The notes below the pieces were generated by a model. The model had not been told where the DNA came from, made no database searches, and saw only the letters and a list, made by a program, of their open reading frames with translations. The position numbers were made by a program, and so were the translations under genes. A DNA stretch of 10,225 bases from Methyloceanibacter sp. GTDB taxonomy: Bacteria > Pseudomonadota > Alphaproteobacteria > Rhizobiales > Methyloligellaceae. The stretch spans positions 1 through 10,225 of the forward strand of contig JALHTP010000110.1 in the NCBI GenBank assembly GCA_022865725.1, written 5' to 3'. Below are positions 1-6,409 of the stretch, piece by piece (position 1 is the first letter of the stretch; each line of letters opens with the position of its first letter).

Positions 1-1172
1 GCGTCGATGGCGAGCACGTCCTCGACGCTTTCGCGCTCAAGCCCGGCCAAGCCGGCGCTTGCCGCAAGCGTCGCCTCGACCAGCGACGCAATGGCGAGGA
101 ACCCGATCCTTCCGGCGAGAAAGGCCTCCACCGCTATCTCATTGGCGGCGTTGAGCACGGTGCCGGCGCTTCCGCCTGCTTCGAGGACCTCGCGCGCCAC
201 GCGGAGCGCCGGGAAACGCTCCTCGTCAGGCGCCTCGAAGCTGAGCGTGCCGAGTTGGGCGAGGTCGAGGCGCTTGGTTGGCGCATGCATGCGCTCGGGC
301 CAGGCGAGGCTATAGGCGATGGGCGTGCGCATGTCGGGGCAGGCCATTTGCGCCAGCACCGACCCGTCGCTCAAGTGAACGAGGCAGTGCATGATCGATT
401 GCGGATGGATCAGGATATCGAGCTTGTCCGGGGCGAGCGCGAAGAGATGATGCGCTTCCAGCAGCTCAAGGCCCTTGTTCATCAGCGTTGCCGAATCGAT
501 CGTAACCTTGGGCCCCATGGACCAATTGGGATGGTTGAGGGCCTGCTCGGGCCGCGCGGCGCGCATCTGCTCGATGCTCCAGCAGCGGAAAGGCCCGCCC
601 GAGGCGGTGAGGCAAACACGCTCGATCCGCTCAGGCCGCGCGCCGGTCATCACCTGCATGGCGGCCGAATGCTCCGAATCGACGGGAAGCAGCGTCGCCT
701 TGGCGCGCGCCACCTCGGCCATGAAGATGTCCCCGGCCGAGACCAGGCATTCCTTGTTGGCGAGCGCGGTGAGCGTGCCCTGCCGCACGGCTTGCAGCGT
801 CGGCTTGAGCCCGGCCGCGCCGACGATTGCCGCCATCACCCAGTCGGCGGGCCGGCTGGCGGCCTCGAGCAGCGCCTCCTCCCCTGCCCCGATCTCGATG
901 CCGGTGCCGTCCAGGCCTTCGCGCAACGCTGCGTAGCATTGAGGGTCGGCGATCACGGCAAGCTCGGCGCGATGCAGGATGGCGAGCTCGACAAGGCGGG
1001 CGGCATTGTGCCCGCCGGTCAGCGCGACGACGCGATAGGCCGAGGCGTCGCGGCCGATGAGATCGAGCGTGCTCTCGCCGATCGAGCCGGTGGCGCCGAG
1101 AACGGAAATCCGGCGCGGCCTCGCCGTTCGCGTCTCGGTCTCGATGCTGAGCGATGTGAATGACGGAAGCAT
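1..1172 (-). CDS. dxr: 1-deoxy-D-xylulose 5-phosphate reductoisomerase, C-terminus cut by window edge
   Basis: Dxr (IspC) is the cytoplasmic NADPH- and metal-dependent enzyme that converts 1-deoxy-D-xylulose 5-phosphate to 2-C-methyl-D-erythritol 4-phosphate, the first committed step of the MEP isoprenoid pathway. My own translation from the ATG at 1172 gives 390 full codons with no stop before the window edge. Visible motifs are the NADPH loop GATGSIG (26-32), ANKE (138-141), the metal-binding D165-S166-E167 with H168, SGGPFR (191-196), the substrate-loop segment HPNWSMG (214-220) and MNKGLE (231-236), whose E236 matches the third metal ligand. The family is about 390-400 residues long, so only a few residues should be missing. 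The ATG lies 11 bases after the cdsA stop, implying cotranscription; its Shine-Dalgarno is weak (an AGG within GACAGGC). Its product feeds the polyprenyl precursor used by UppS, two genes upstream. Identification is secure. Confidence 0.96.
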   Translation of the reverse strand, partial: MLPSFTSLSIETETRTARPRRISVLGATGSIGESTLDLIGRDASAYRVVALTGGHNAARLVELAILHRAELAVIADPQCYAALREGLDGTGIEIGAGEEALLEAASRPADWVMAAIVGAAGLKPTLQAVRQGTLTALANKECLVSAGDIFMAEVARAKATLLPVDSEHSAAMQVMTGARPERIERVCLTASGGPFRCWSIEQMRAARPEQALNHPNWSMGPKVTIDSATLMNKGLELLEAHHLFALAPDKLDILIHPQSIMHCLVHLSDGSVLAQMACPDMRTPIAYSLAWPERMHAPTKRLDLAQLGTLSFEAPDEERFPALRVAREVLEAGGSAGTVLNAANEIAVEAFLAGRIGFLAIASLVEATLAASAGLAGLERESVEDVLAID

Positions 1173-1183
1173 GGCGCCTGTCG

Positions 1184-2044
1184 TCACCAGATCAGCAAGC
1201 CGCGGCCGGGATTGGCCGGATCGCGAAGCGCGATGAGGCCCGCCAGGATCGCGGCAAAGAGAAGCCCGTCGATGCGGTCGAGCAACCCTCCGTGACCCGG
1301 GATCATGTGGCTTGTGTCCTTGGCTCCGAACCGCCGCTTCACGGCGCTCTCAACCAGGTCTCCCATCTGGCAGGAGAGCGCAAGGGCCACGCTCACAAGC
1401 GCGAGCCTCAAGGCCGAACTGTCCTCCAGGACCGACGCGAAGGCGTAGCCGACGAGAGCGGGCGTCAGGCTGCCGACGATAAACCCGCTCCAGGTCTTTT
1501 GTGGCGAGATGCGCGGCGCGAGCTTAGGCCCGCCGATGAGCCGCCCGGCGGCGTAAGAGGCTGTGTCGGTGGTCCAGGCGACGGCGAAAAGATAAAGCAG
1601 CGCGGTGGCGCCCAAAGTTGGATCGCTGCGGAGCCACACCAGGGCGAAAACCGGAAGCGCGGCGTAAGCCAGGCCCGCGAGCGGCCAGGAGGCGCCGCCG
1701 GAGCGAAAGGCGGTAACCCCGATGGCCGCGGCAACTGCGGCAAGCATGAAGAGCGCAAGATCGGGACGGCCGACGGATATGAGAACGGCAACGGCAGAGA
1801 CGCCGACCGCCGCGATCAGCGCCGTGCCGTCGAAGCCGTTGCCGCGCGTGAGCCGTCCCCACTCCCAGGCGACGATCACGCTGCCGGCCATGACGAGGAC
1901 GAGAAAGGCCCAGGGGCTGAAGATCGTGGCGCCGAGCGCGAGCGCGGCAAGCACGATGGCCGACGCCACGCGTATCGCCACTTCCGGCTTTCGCCGAGTT
2001 CCGTCCTCGCGCTCTTCCTTGGGGAGCGTTCCAGTCCGCGTCAC
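1184..2044 (-). CDS. cdsA: phosphatidate cytidylyltransferase (CDP-diglyceride synthase)
   Basis: CdsA is an integral inner-membrane enzyme that makes CDP-diacylglycerol from CTP and phosphatidic acid, the precursor of all bacterial glycerophospholipids. From a GTG start the product has 286 residues, normal for the family. It has several hydrophobic segments, for example around 25-60, 75-110, 120-138, 145-157, 187-206, 211-225 and 260-272. The CDS signature lies at 233-259, with the pattern S-x-x-K-R, K-D, H-G-G and D-R-I-D all present (SAVKRR, GAKD, PGHGG, LLDRID). A second conserved block, TTDTASY at 158-164, is followed by PQKTWSG at 181-187. The reading frame is open far upstream, but that part merely overlaps uppS in another frame. 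The GTG at 2044 overlaps the uppS TGA as GTGA, the usual sign of translational coupling. Another GTG (V22) lies downstream, so the exact start is less sure than the identity. Confidence 0.95.
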   Translation of the reverse strand: MTRTGTLPKEEREDGTRRKPEVAIRVASAIVLAALALGATIFSPWAFLVLVMAGSVIVAWEWGRLTRGNGFDGTALIAAVGVSAVAVLISVGRPDLALFMLAAVAAAIGVTAFRSGGASWPLAGLAYAALPVFALVWLRSDPTLGATALLYLFAVAWTTDTASYAAGRLIGGPKLAPRISPQKTWSGFIVGSLTPALVGYAFASVLEDSSALRLALVSVALALSCQMGDLVESAVKRRFGAKDTSHMIPGHGGLLDRIDGLLFAAILAGLIALRDPANPGRGLLIW

Positions 2045-2799
2045 GCGGTGGATCTCGCCGAGGTGCCGCCGAAGCGCCGGTTGCGCCGTTGATATTCTAT
2101 GATGGCTGCTTCCAGCTGCTCCCGCGAGAAGTCCGGCCAGTAGGCGTCGACGAACACGAACTCGGCATAGGCCAGCTGCCAGAGGAGGAAGTTCGACAGG
2201 CGCAACTCGCCGCTGGTGCGGATGAGGAGGTCGGGATCGGGGAGATTGGCCGTGTCGAGATAGGACCCGAAGCGCTCCTCCGTCACATCGGAGGCGGCAA
2301 GCGAGCCTTTGGCCACGTCCTCGGCGATGCGGCGCGCGGCGCGGGCGATCTCGTCGCGGGCCCCGTAATTGAAGGCGATGGTGAGGTTGAGCGCGGTATT
2401 GTCCTTGGTGAGCTCGATGGCGTCGTCGATCAGCCTGAGCAGATCGGCGTCGAGCCCCGCACGGGTGCCGATCACGCGGATCCTCACGCCGTTTTTGTGC
2501 AGATCGGCGAGATCGCGGCGGATGAAGCGGCGCAAGAGACCGAACAGGTCGTTGATCTCCTGCTTGGGGCGCGACCAGTTCTCGGAGGAGAAGCTGAACA
2601 GCGTGAGATGGGTGACGCCGAGCTCGACCGAGGCATCGACTGTGCGCCTCACGCTTTCCACGCCCTGGCGATGGCCTTCGGCGTGCGGCAGCCCCCGCTC
2701 GGCGGCCCAGCGGCCGTTGCCGTCCATGATGATCGCGACATGGCGCACGGCCGGTCTGTCGGCCGACTGCCAAGCAAGCTTCTCCACGGCAAGCGTCAC
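2041..2799 (-). CDS. uppS: isoprenyl transferase (undecaprenyl/polyprenyl diphosphate synthase)
   Basis: UppS is a cis-prenyltransferase that adds isopentenyl units to farnesyl diphosphate, giving the C55 lipid carrier for peptidoglycan and surface polysaccharides. With the start chosen here it has 252 residues, the normal family size. HVAIIMDGNGRWA occupies 20-32; D26 sits in the diphosphate/Mg site. FSFSSENWSRP follows, and the C-terminal RTSGELRLSNF block carries the arginines that bind the second diphosphate. I prefer the GTG at 2799 because GGAG (2812-2809) precedes it by 9 bases and the conserved fold begins just after it. The frame stays open up to a TTG at 2865 directly after the frr stop (274 residues). 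That start has no Shine-Dalgarno, and its extra 22 residues cross a 16-bp tandem duplication. The stop overlaps cdsA by four bases. It sits between frr and cdsA as in most proteobacteria. Confidence 0.95.
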   Translation of the reverse strand: MTLAVEKLAWQSADRPAVRHVAIIMDGNGRWAAERGLPHAEGHRQGVESVRRTVDASVELGVTHLTLFSFSSENWSRPKQEINDLFGLLRRFIRRDLADLHKNGVRIRVIGTRAGLDADLLRLIDDAIELTKDNTALNLTIAFNYGARDEIARAARRIAEDVAKGSLAASDVTEERFGSYLDTANLPDPDLLIRTSGELRLSNFLLWQLAYAEFVFVDAYWPDFSREQLEAAIIEYQRRNRRFGGTSARSTA

Positions 2800-2808
2800 G
2801 TTCGGCTG

Positions 2809-2812
2809 CTCC
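2809..2812 (-). promoter_or_regulatory. Shine-Dalgarno deciding the uppS start
   Basis: GGAG lies 9 bases before the GTG at 2799. No comparable site precedes the in-frame TTG at 2865. A GAGGAAG further upstream (around 2836-2830) has no in-frame start codon at suitable distance. This supports the 252-residue form of UppS. The assignment is an inference from spacing and family length. Confidence 0.6.
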
Positions 2813-2836
2813 GGGTTAGGGGAAAGGCGCTTCCTC

Positions 2837-2868
2837 TGGTCTTGCCCAATTATGGTCTTGCCCAATTA
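2837..2868. repeat. perfect 16-bp tandem duplication at the frr/uppS junction
   Basis: The 16-base unit TGGTCTTGCCCAATTA (plus strand) occurs twice back to back, at 2837-2852 and 2853-2868, without a mismatch. On the coding strand the first copy met contains the frr stop codon TAA. The unit is not a multiple of three, so the duplication shifts the frame of anything read through it. If uppS starts at the GTG at 2799, the duplication lies wholly in the frr-uppS spacer plus the frr stop and changes no protein. Confidence 0.9.
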
Positions 2869-3423
2869 GACCTGCATGATCTCGGCTTCCTTGCTGGCAA
2901 GGGCCTCGTCGATTTCCTTGATGATCTTGTCGGTCAAGTCCTGCACTTTGGTCGAGAGCGTGTGGTGCTCGTCCTTGCCCATCTCGGCGTCCTTCTCGGC
3001 GCGCTTCAGATGCTCCATGCCGTCGCGGCGCACATTGCGCACGGCGATGCGCGCGTGCTCGGCGTATTTGTGGGCGACCTTGGCGATCTCGTGACGCCGC
3101 TCCTGGTTCAGCTCGGGAATCGGCAAGCGCAAGAGCTGGCCCTCGACCACCGGGTTGAGCCCCAAATCCGACTCCCTGATGGCGCGCTCCACGGCGCCGA
3201 CCTGGGTCCGGTCCCAAACCTGCACCGTGATCAGCCGCGACTCGGGAACGTTGATGGTGGCGAGCTGATTGAGCGCCATCGGGTTGCCGTAGGCCATCAC
3301 CATGATCGGATCGAGCACGCTCGCATTGGCGCGGCCGGTGCGCAATCCGCCGAATTCCTGCTTCAGCACGGCGAGAGCGCCACGCATCCGCCGCTCGGTC
3401 TCCTTGAGGTCGAAGCTAGACAT
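2866..3423 (-). CDS. frr: ribosome recycling factor
   Basis: RRF acts in the cytoplasm with EF-G to split the post-termination ribosome from mRNA after each round of translation. The product is 185 residues, exactly the expected length. Domain I is a three-helix bundle seen as a helical N-terminus and a long charged C-terminal half. The conserved patches are LRTGRA (27-32), ALNQLATINVPE (50-61, in the beta-rich domain II) and RNVRRD (129-134), whose arginines contact the ribosome. The ATG at 3423 has a purine-rich Shine-Dalgarno, GGGAAGG (3434-3428), only 4 bases upstream. It follows pyrH by 63 bases. The stop is TAA, formed within one copy of a 16-bp tandem duplication. Confidence 0.98.
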   Translation of the reverse strand: MSSFDLKETERRMRGALAVLKQEFGGLRTGRANASVLDPIMVMAYGNPMALNQLATINVPESRLITVQVWDRTQVGAVERAIRESDLGLNPVVEGQLLRLPIPELNQERRHEIAKVAHKYAEHARIAVRNVRRDGMEHLKRAEKDAEMGKDEHHTLSTKVQDLTDKIIKEIDEALASKEAEIMQV

Positions 3424-3486
3424 GTCGCCTTCCCTGCCCCGCCGCTCCCGCCAACCGAGAGCATCCGGCCGAGACCTTCACGTTTC

Positions 3487-4233
3487 CTAGGCTCCCTTGC
3501 CGCCATCTATCGTGGTCGAGGAGCCCTTTCCCTGCAACACCGCAGCCAAGCCGCCTTGGCTCTTGATGGAAAACACAATTATCGGAATCCGATTGTCCCG
3601 GGCAAGGGCGATTGCGGCGCCATCCATGATGCGCAGATCTTGCTTAAGGACGTCGTCATAGGTGAGGTGGTCGTAGCGGCGGGCGTTTGGCGTCTTTTCC
3701 GGGTCGGCGGAATAGACGCCGTCGACCTGGGTCCCCTTGAGCAGCGCCTCGCAGCCCATCTCGGCCGCCCTGAGCGCGGCTGCCGTGTCGGTGGTGAAAA
3801 ACGGGTTGCCAGTGCCGCCTGCGAAGATCACCACCCGGCCCTTGTCCAGATGGTCGAGCGCCTTGTCGCGGATATAGGATTCGCAGACCGTGGGCATGGG
3901 GATGGCCGACAGCACCCGCGCCGCGCGGCCTTCGCGCTCGATCGCGGTCTGGAGCGCGAGAGCGTTCATCACCGTCGCCAGCATGCCCATATAGTCGGCG
4001 CGGGCCCGGTCCATGCCGACTTCCGGCGCCATCAGGCCGCGAAAGATATTGCCGCCTCCGACCACGAGGCAGATCTCGGCGCCTGAAGCGGCGGCCGCGA
4101 CAACGTCGCGGGCGATGGGTGCGAGCACGTCGAGATCGATGCCGTAGCCTTTGTCGCCGGCGAGCGCCTCGCCCGACAGCTTGAGCAGGATGCGCCGGTA
4201 GCGAAGGCTCTGGGCGGCTTGAGGCGTTGCCAT
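3487..4233 (-). CDS. pyrH: uridylate (UMP) kinase
   Basis: PyrH phosphorylates UMP to UDP with ATP. It is the hexameric bacterial enzyme of the amino acid kinase fold, normally activated by GTP and inhibited by UTP, and essential for pyrimidine nucleotide and UDP-sugar supply. The 248 residues are slightly longer than the E. coli protein because of a short N-terminal extension (about the first 12 residues). Motifs seen are LKLSGEAL (17-24, phosphate binding), VVGGGNIFRG (57-66), DYMGMLATVMNALALQ (80-95), FAGGTGNPFFTTDT (137-150, UMP binding) and KGTQVDGVY (166-174, nucleotide site). The ATG at 4233 has GGAG (4246-4243) 9 bases upstream. It lies between tsf (75-base spacer) and frr (63-base spacer), the standard order. 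The stop is TAG. Confidence 0.98.
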   Translation of the reverse strand: MATPQAAQSLRYRRILLKLSGEALAGDKGYGIDLDVLAPIARDVVAAAASGAEICLVVGGGNIFRGLMAPEVGMDRARADYMGMLATVMNALALQTAIEREGRAARVLSAIPMPTVCESYIRDKALDHLDKGRVVIFAGGTGNPFFTTDTAAALRAAEMGCEALLKGTQVDGVYSADPEKTPNARRYDHLTYDDVLKQDLRIMDGAAIALARDNRIPIIVFSIKSQGGLAAVLQGKGSSTTIDGGKGA

Positions 4234-4276
4234 CAGCTCAAACTCCGGCGCGAGTGGCGGGTTGCCAGGCGCATGT

Positions 4277-4292
4277 CAGGGAGCCATCCCCG
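4277..4292 (-). other. small hairpin in the tsf-pyrH spacer
   Basis: On the coding strand CGGGGA, loop TGGC, TCCCTG can form a 6-bp stem with one G-U pair. It lies in the 75-base gap between the tsf stop and the pyrH start and has no T-run behind it, so it is not a classical terminator. It could protect or process the transcript. Short GC-rich stems like this also arise by chance in such DNA. Confidence 0.3.
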
Positions 4293-4308
4293 GGCACGCG
4301 CCCCAACC

Positions 4309-5238
4309 CTAGGATTGGGACGCCGCGGCGGCAACCTCTGCCGCGAAATCGCTATTCGGCCGGTCGATTCCCTCGCCCAGGGCAAACCGGTGGAAACCCG
4401 TGATCTTGATCGGCGCGCCGGCCGTCTTCTCGGCTGCGGCTACGGCCTTCGCCACGGTCGTCTCAGGATCGTGCACGAAGGGCTGCGCGAGAAGCACGAC
4501 CTCCTCGTAGAACTTCCGCAAGCGGCCTTCGACCATCTTCTCGATGACTTGAGGAGGCTTGCCCGACTCTTTCGCCTGCTCGGTCAGCACGGCGCGCTCG
4601 CGCTCGACGACGGTCCTGTTGAGGCTGTCGACGTCGAGACTTTGCGGATTGGCGAAAGCGATATGCATGGCGACCTGCCGGCCGAAGGTCTTGAGGTCCT
4701 CTGGGCTGCCTGCGGATTCGAGCGCGACGATGACCCCGATCTTGCCAAGGTCCGGCGCGATGGCGTTGTGGATATAGCTCGCGACCACGCCATTGGCGGC
4801 GGAAAGATGCGCCGTGCGCCGGAGCGTCATGTTCTCGCCGATCGAGCCGATCATCTCCTTGATGGTCTCGGCGACCGTGGCGTTGCCGCTGCCAAATTTG
4901 GCGGCGGCAAGCTTGTCGACATCGCCCTTGGCCTTGAGCGCGGCGGCGGCGATGGCGCTCACCATCTCCTGGAATTTCTGGTTGCGGGCGACGAAGTCCG
5001 TCTCGGAATTGACCTCGACGAGGGCGGCGGCTTTTGCATCGGAGGCAAGCCCGATCAGCCCTTCCGCGGCGACGCGGCCGGCCTTCTTGGCGGCCTTGGA
5101 CAGGCCTTTGGCCCGCAGCCAATCGACTGCGGCCTCCATGTCGCCACTCGTCTCGGCGAGCGCAGCCTTGCAATCCATCATGCCCGCGCCGGTCTTCTCG
5201 CGCAGGTCCTTCACCATGGTTGCGGAAATCGTCGCCAT
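4309..5238 (-). CDS. tsf: translation elongation factor Ts
   Basis: EF-Ts is the cytoplasmic guanine nucleotide exchange factor that regenerates EF-Tu-GTP from EF-Tu-GDP. The protein has 309 residues, typical for the family. The N-terminal UBA-like domain spans roughly 1-55, with LREKTGAGMMDCKAAL at 12-27. The core motif TDFVARN at 80-86 contacts the EF-Tu G domain. It is followed by the tandem core subdomains, with HIAFANPQSL and a C-terminal FHRFALGEGI segment. The ATG at 5238 is preceded by AGAGG (5248-5244) with 5 bases between. The gene follows rpsB by 50 bases that contain a strong hairpin, and the rpsB-tsf pair is nearly universal in bacteria. The stop codon is TAG. Confidence 0.98.
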   Translation of the reverse strand: MATISATMVKDLREKTGAGMMDCKAALAETSGDMEAAVDWLRAKGLSKAAKKAGRVAAEGLIGLASDAKAAALVEVNSETDFVARNQKFQEMVSAIAAAALKAKGDVDKLAAAKFGSGNATVAETIKEMIGSIGENMTLRRTAHLSAANGVVASYIHNAIAPDLGKIGVIVALESAGSPEDLKTFGRQVAMHIAFANPQSLDVDSLNRTVVERERAVLTEQAKESGKPPQVIEKMVEGRLRKFYEEVVLLAQPFVHDPETTVAKAVAAAEKTAGAPIKITGFHRFALGEGIDRPNSDFAAEVAAAASQS

Positions 5239-5257
5239 GCTTGCCTCTACCGATCAG

Positions 5258-5279
5258 GCCTCGCGGGTTCGCGCGAGGC
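5258..5279 (-). other. GC-rich hairpin between rpsB and tsf
   Basis: On the coding strand GCCTCGCG (5279-5272), loop CGAACC, CGCGAGGC (5265-5258) forms a perfect 8-bp stem. It lies in the 50-base spacer, 9 bases after the rpsB stop and 9 bases before the tsf Shine-Dalgarno. No T-run follows, so it is not a canonical intrinsic terminator. It may slow polymerase, mark an RNase site or shield the rpsB 3' end, and so set different levels of S2 and EF-Ts. The fold is seen in the sequence; the role is inferred. Confidence 0.6.
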
Positions 5280-5288
5280 GCTTCGTAG

Positions 5289-6209
5289 CTAGTCCTTTTG
5301 CGCCTCGACGTCCGGCGCTCCCGGCTCCGCCGGCTTGGACTTTCTCGGCGGCCTTCTTCCGTCGTTCCTCCCCCTGCCGCCGCCAGGTCCCCTTCCCTCG
5401 TTCCGCGCCGGCGGCTTCTTCTTCGGGCGGGCTGGCGCGACCGGCCGCTCGCCGTCCTCATCGTCAAGTCCTTCGCCGACAGGCTCCACGGCGGCGCCGA
5501 GATCCATGCCCACCGCTCCTTGCGCGCGCTCGATGCCGTCGATGGCGGCGCGCGAGATCAGATCGCAATACAGGGTGATGGCGCGGCCGGCGTCGTCATT
5601 GCCGGGAATGGGATGGCTGATGCCTTCGGGATTGGAGTTCGAGTCCACCACCGCCACGACCGGCATATGCAGCTTGCGCGCCTCGGCAATGGCGATCGCC
5701 TCTTTGTTGGTGTCGATGACGAACATCAGGTCCGGTACCGCGCCCATGTCCTTGATGCCGCCGAGGGAGCGCTCAAGCTTGTCCTTCTCGCGGGTAAGCT
5801 GGAGAAGCTCCTTCTTGGTGAGGCCGTGATGCTCGCCCTGCAGCAGCTCCTCGAGCGACTTGAGGCGCTTGATCGAGTTGGAGATGGTGCGCCAATTGGT
5901 CAGCGTGCCGCCCAGCCAGCGGTGATTGACGTAGTATTGCGCGCAGGACTTGGCGGCATCGGCGACCGCCTCCGAGGCCTGGCGCTTGGTGCCGACGAAC
6001 AGAACGCGGCCGCCTTTGGCGACAACGTCGGAGACCGTAAGCAGCGCCTGATGCAGGAGCGGCACCGTCTGGGTGAGATCGATGATGTGGATGTTGTTGC
6101 GGGAGCCGTAGATGAACGGCTCCATCTTCGGGTTCCAGCGATGCGTCTGGTGACCAAAATGCACGCCGGCCTCGAGCAGCTGGCGCATAGTAGCATTGGG
6201 CAGTGCCAT
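5289..6209 (-). CDS. rpsB: 30S ribosomal protein S2 with a low-complexity C-terminal tail
   Basis: S2 binds late to the 30S subunit, near S1 and the mRNA exit side, and in enterobacteria represses its own rpsB-tsf transcript. The product has 306 residues. The conserved fold covers about 1-228, with LLEAGVHFGHQTHRWNPKM (11-29), RNNIHIIDL (37-45), FVGTKRQA (71-78), NHRWLGGTLTNW (95-106), PDLMFVID (159-166) and IPGNDDAGRAI (201-211). Residues from about 235 on are extra: an acidic patch (about 246-254, GLDDEDGE) is followed by a Pro, Lys, Arg and Gly-rich stretch (about 260-297). The ATG at 6209 is chosen because AAGGAG (6225-6220) lies 10 bases upstream and MALPN matches the usual N-terminus; the frame is open further up to 6278. 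The stop is TAG. Confidence 0.97.
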   Translation of the reverse strand: MALPNATMRQLLEAGVHFGHQTHRWNPKMEPFIYGSRNNIHIIDLTQTVPLLHQALLTVSDVVAKGGRVLFVGTKRQASEAVADAAKSCAQYYVNHRWLGGTLTNWRTISNSIKRLKSLEELLQGEHHGLTKKELLQLTREKDKLERSLGGIKDMGAVPDLMFVIDTNKEAIAIAEARKLHMPVVAVVDSNSNPEGISHPIPGNDDAGRAITLYCDLISRAAIDGIERAQGAVGMDLGAAVEPVGEGLDDEDGERPVAPARPKKKPPARNEGRGPGGGRGRNDGRRPPRKSKPAEPGAPDVEAQKD

Positions 6210-6338
6210 TGGACTGCAACTCCTTTTTCCGGTTCGGCCGCCGCGGGATAAGGAGGACTGGGCTAAAAGCCCAATCACCGGAGCGAGCGCAAAGACCGTG
6301 AAAGGCCTATGTGACGCTTAGCATCCCGCGTGTGAGAT
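6210..6338 (-). promoter_or_regulatory. rpsB 5' leader, possible S2-responsive regulatory region
   Basis: If transcription starts about 7 bases after the predicted -10 box, the leader is about 130 nt long. It holds a 9-bp hairpin with a 3-base loop (6276-6256). Directly after it comes CCTCCTT (6256-6250), and CTCCTT within this is the exact complement of the rpsB Shine-Dalgarno AAGGAG (6225-6220). Adjacent TCC (6248-6246) can also pair with GGA (6230-6228). Separately, ATTGG in the first hairpin's 5' arm could pair with CCAAT just over the start codon. Such competing pairings fit translational control by S2, known for enterobacterial rpsB. I do not recognise the enterobacterial leader motif itself. 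Confidence 0.45.
6256..6276 (-). other. 9-bp hairpin in the rpsB leader
   Basis: On the coding strand GATTGGGCT, loop TTT, AGCCCAGTC pair over nine positions, one of them a T-G wobble. The following bases are CTCCTTATCC, not a T-run, so it does not look like an attenuator. It lies about 47 bases upstream of the rpsB start codon. Its 3' base adjoins the anti-Shine-Dalgarno sequence, so the two structures could influence each other. Confidence 0.6.
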
Positions 6339-6344
6339 GTCCGG

Positions 6345-6373
6345 TTTATAGGGAGGCAATCCAGGCTTGGCAA
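6345..6373 (-). promoter_or_regulatory. housekeeping promoter of the rpsB operon
   Basis: TTGCCA (6373-6368) and TATAAA (6350-6345) are separated by 17 bases, an almost ideal sigma-70 type arrangement. The site lies 36 bases beyond the dnaE stop and 135 bases before the rpsB start. It is the best promoter match I found in the window and the natural source of the rpsB-tsf-pyrH-frr-uppS-cdsA-dxr transcript. No convincing terminator separates it from dnaE, so read-through from dnaE may add to it. Confidence 0.7.
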
Positions 6374-6409
6374 GGCCTCGCGCCCGTAGAAGTTGAACCT
6401 GAGCGACCC

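Noticed and set aside
255..1163. A 302-codon plus-strand open frame opposite dxr
   Set aside because: It is an antisense shadow of dxr. The minus-strand reading carries the NADPH, metal and substrate motifs of Dxr.
1160..2092. A 310-codon plus-strand open frame opposite cdsA
   Set aside because: The translation is very rich in charged residues and glycine with no family resemblance, while the minus strand shows the complete CDS signature of CdsA.
2089..4086. A 665-codon open frame on the plus strand across uppS, frr and pyrH
   Set aside because: It opposes three intact, well-identified genes and runs through their spacers without any domain or good ribosome site. The absence of stops is explained by base composition.
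6365..6385. Weak imperfect stem AGGCCTTG/CAAGCCT after dnaE as a terminator
   Set aside because: The pairing is broken by a bulge, no T-run follows, and the site overlaps the -35 box of the rpsB promoter.
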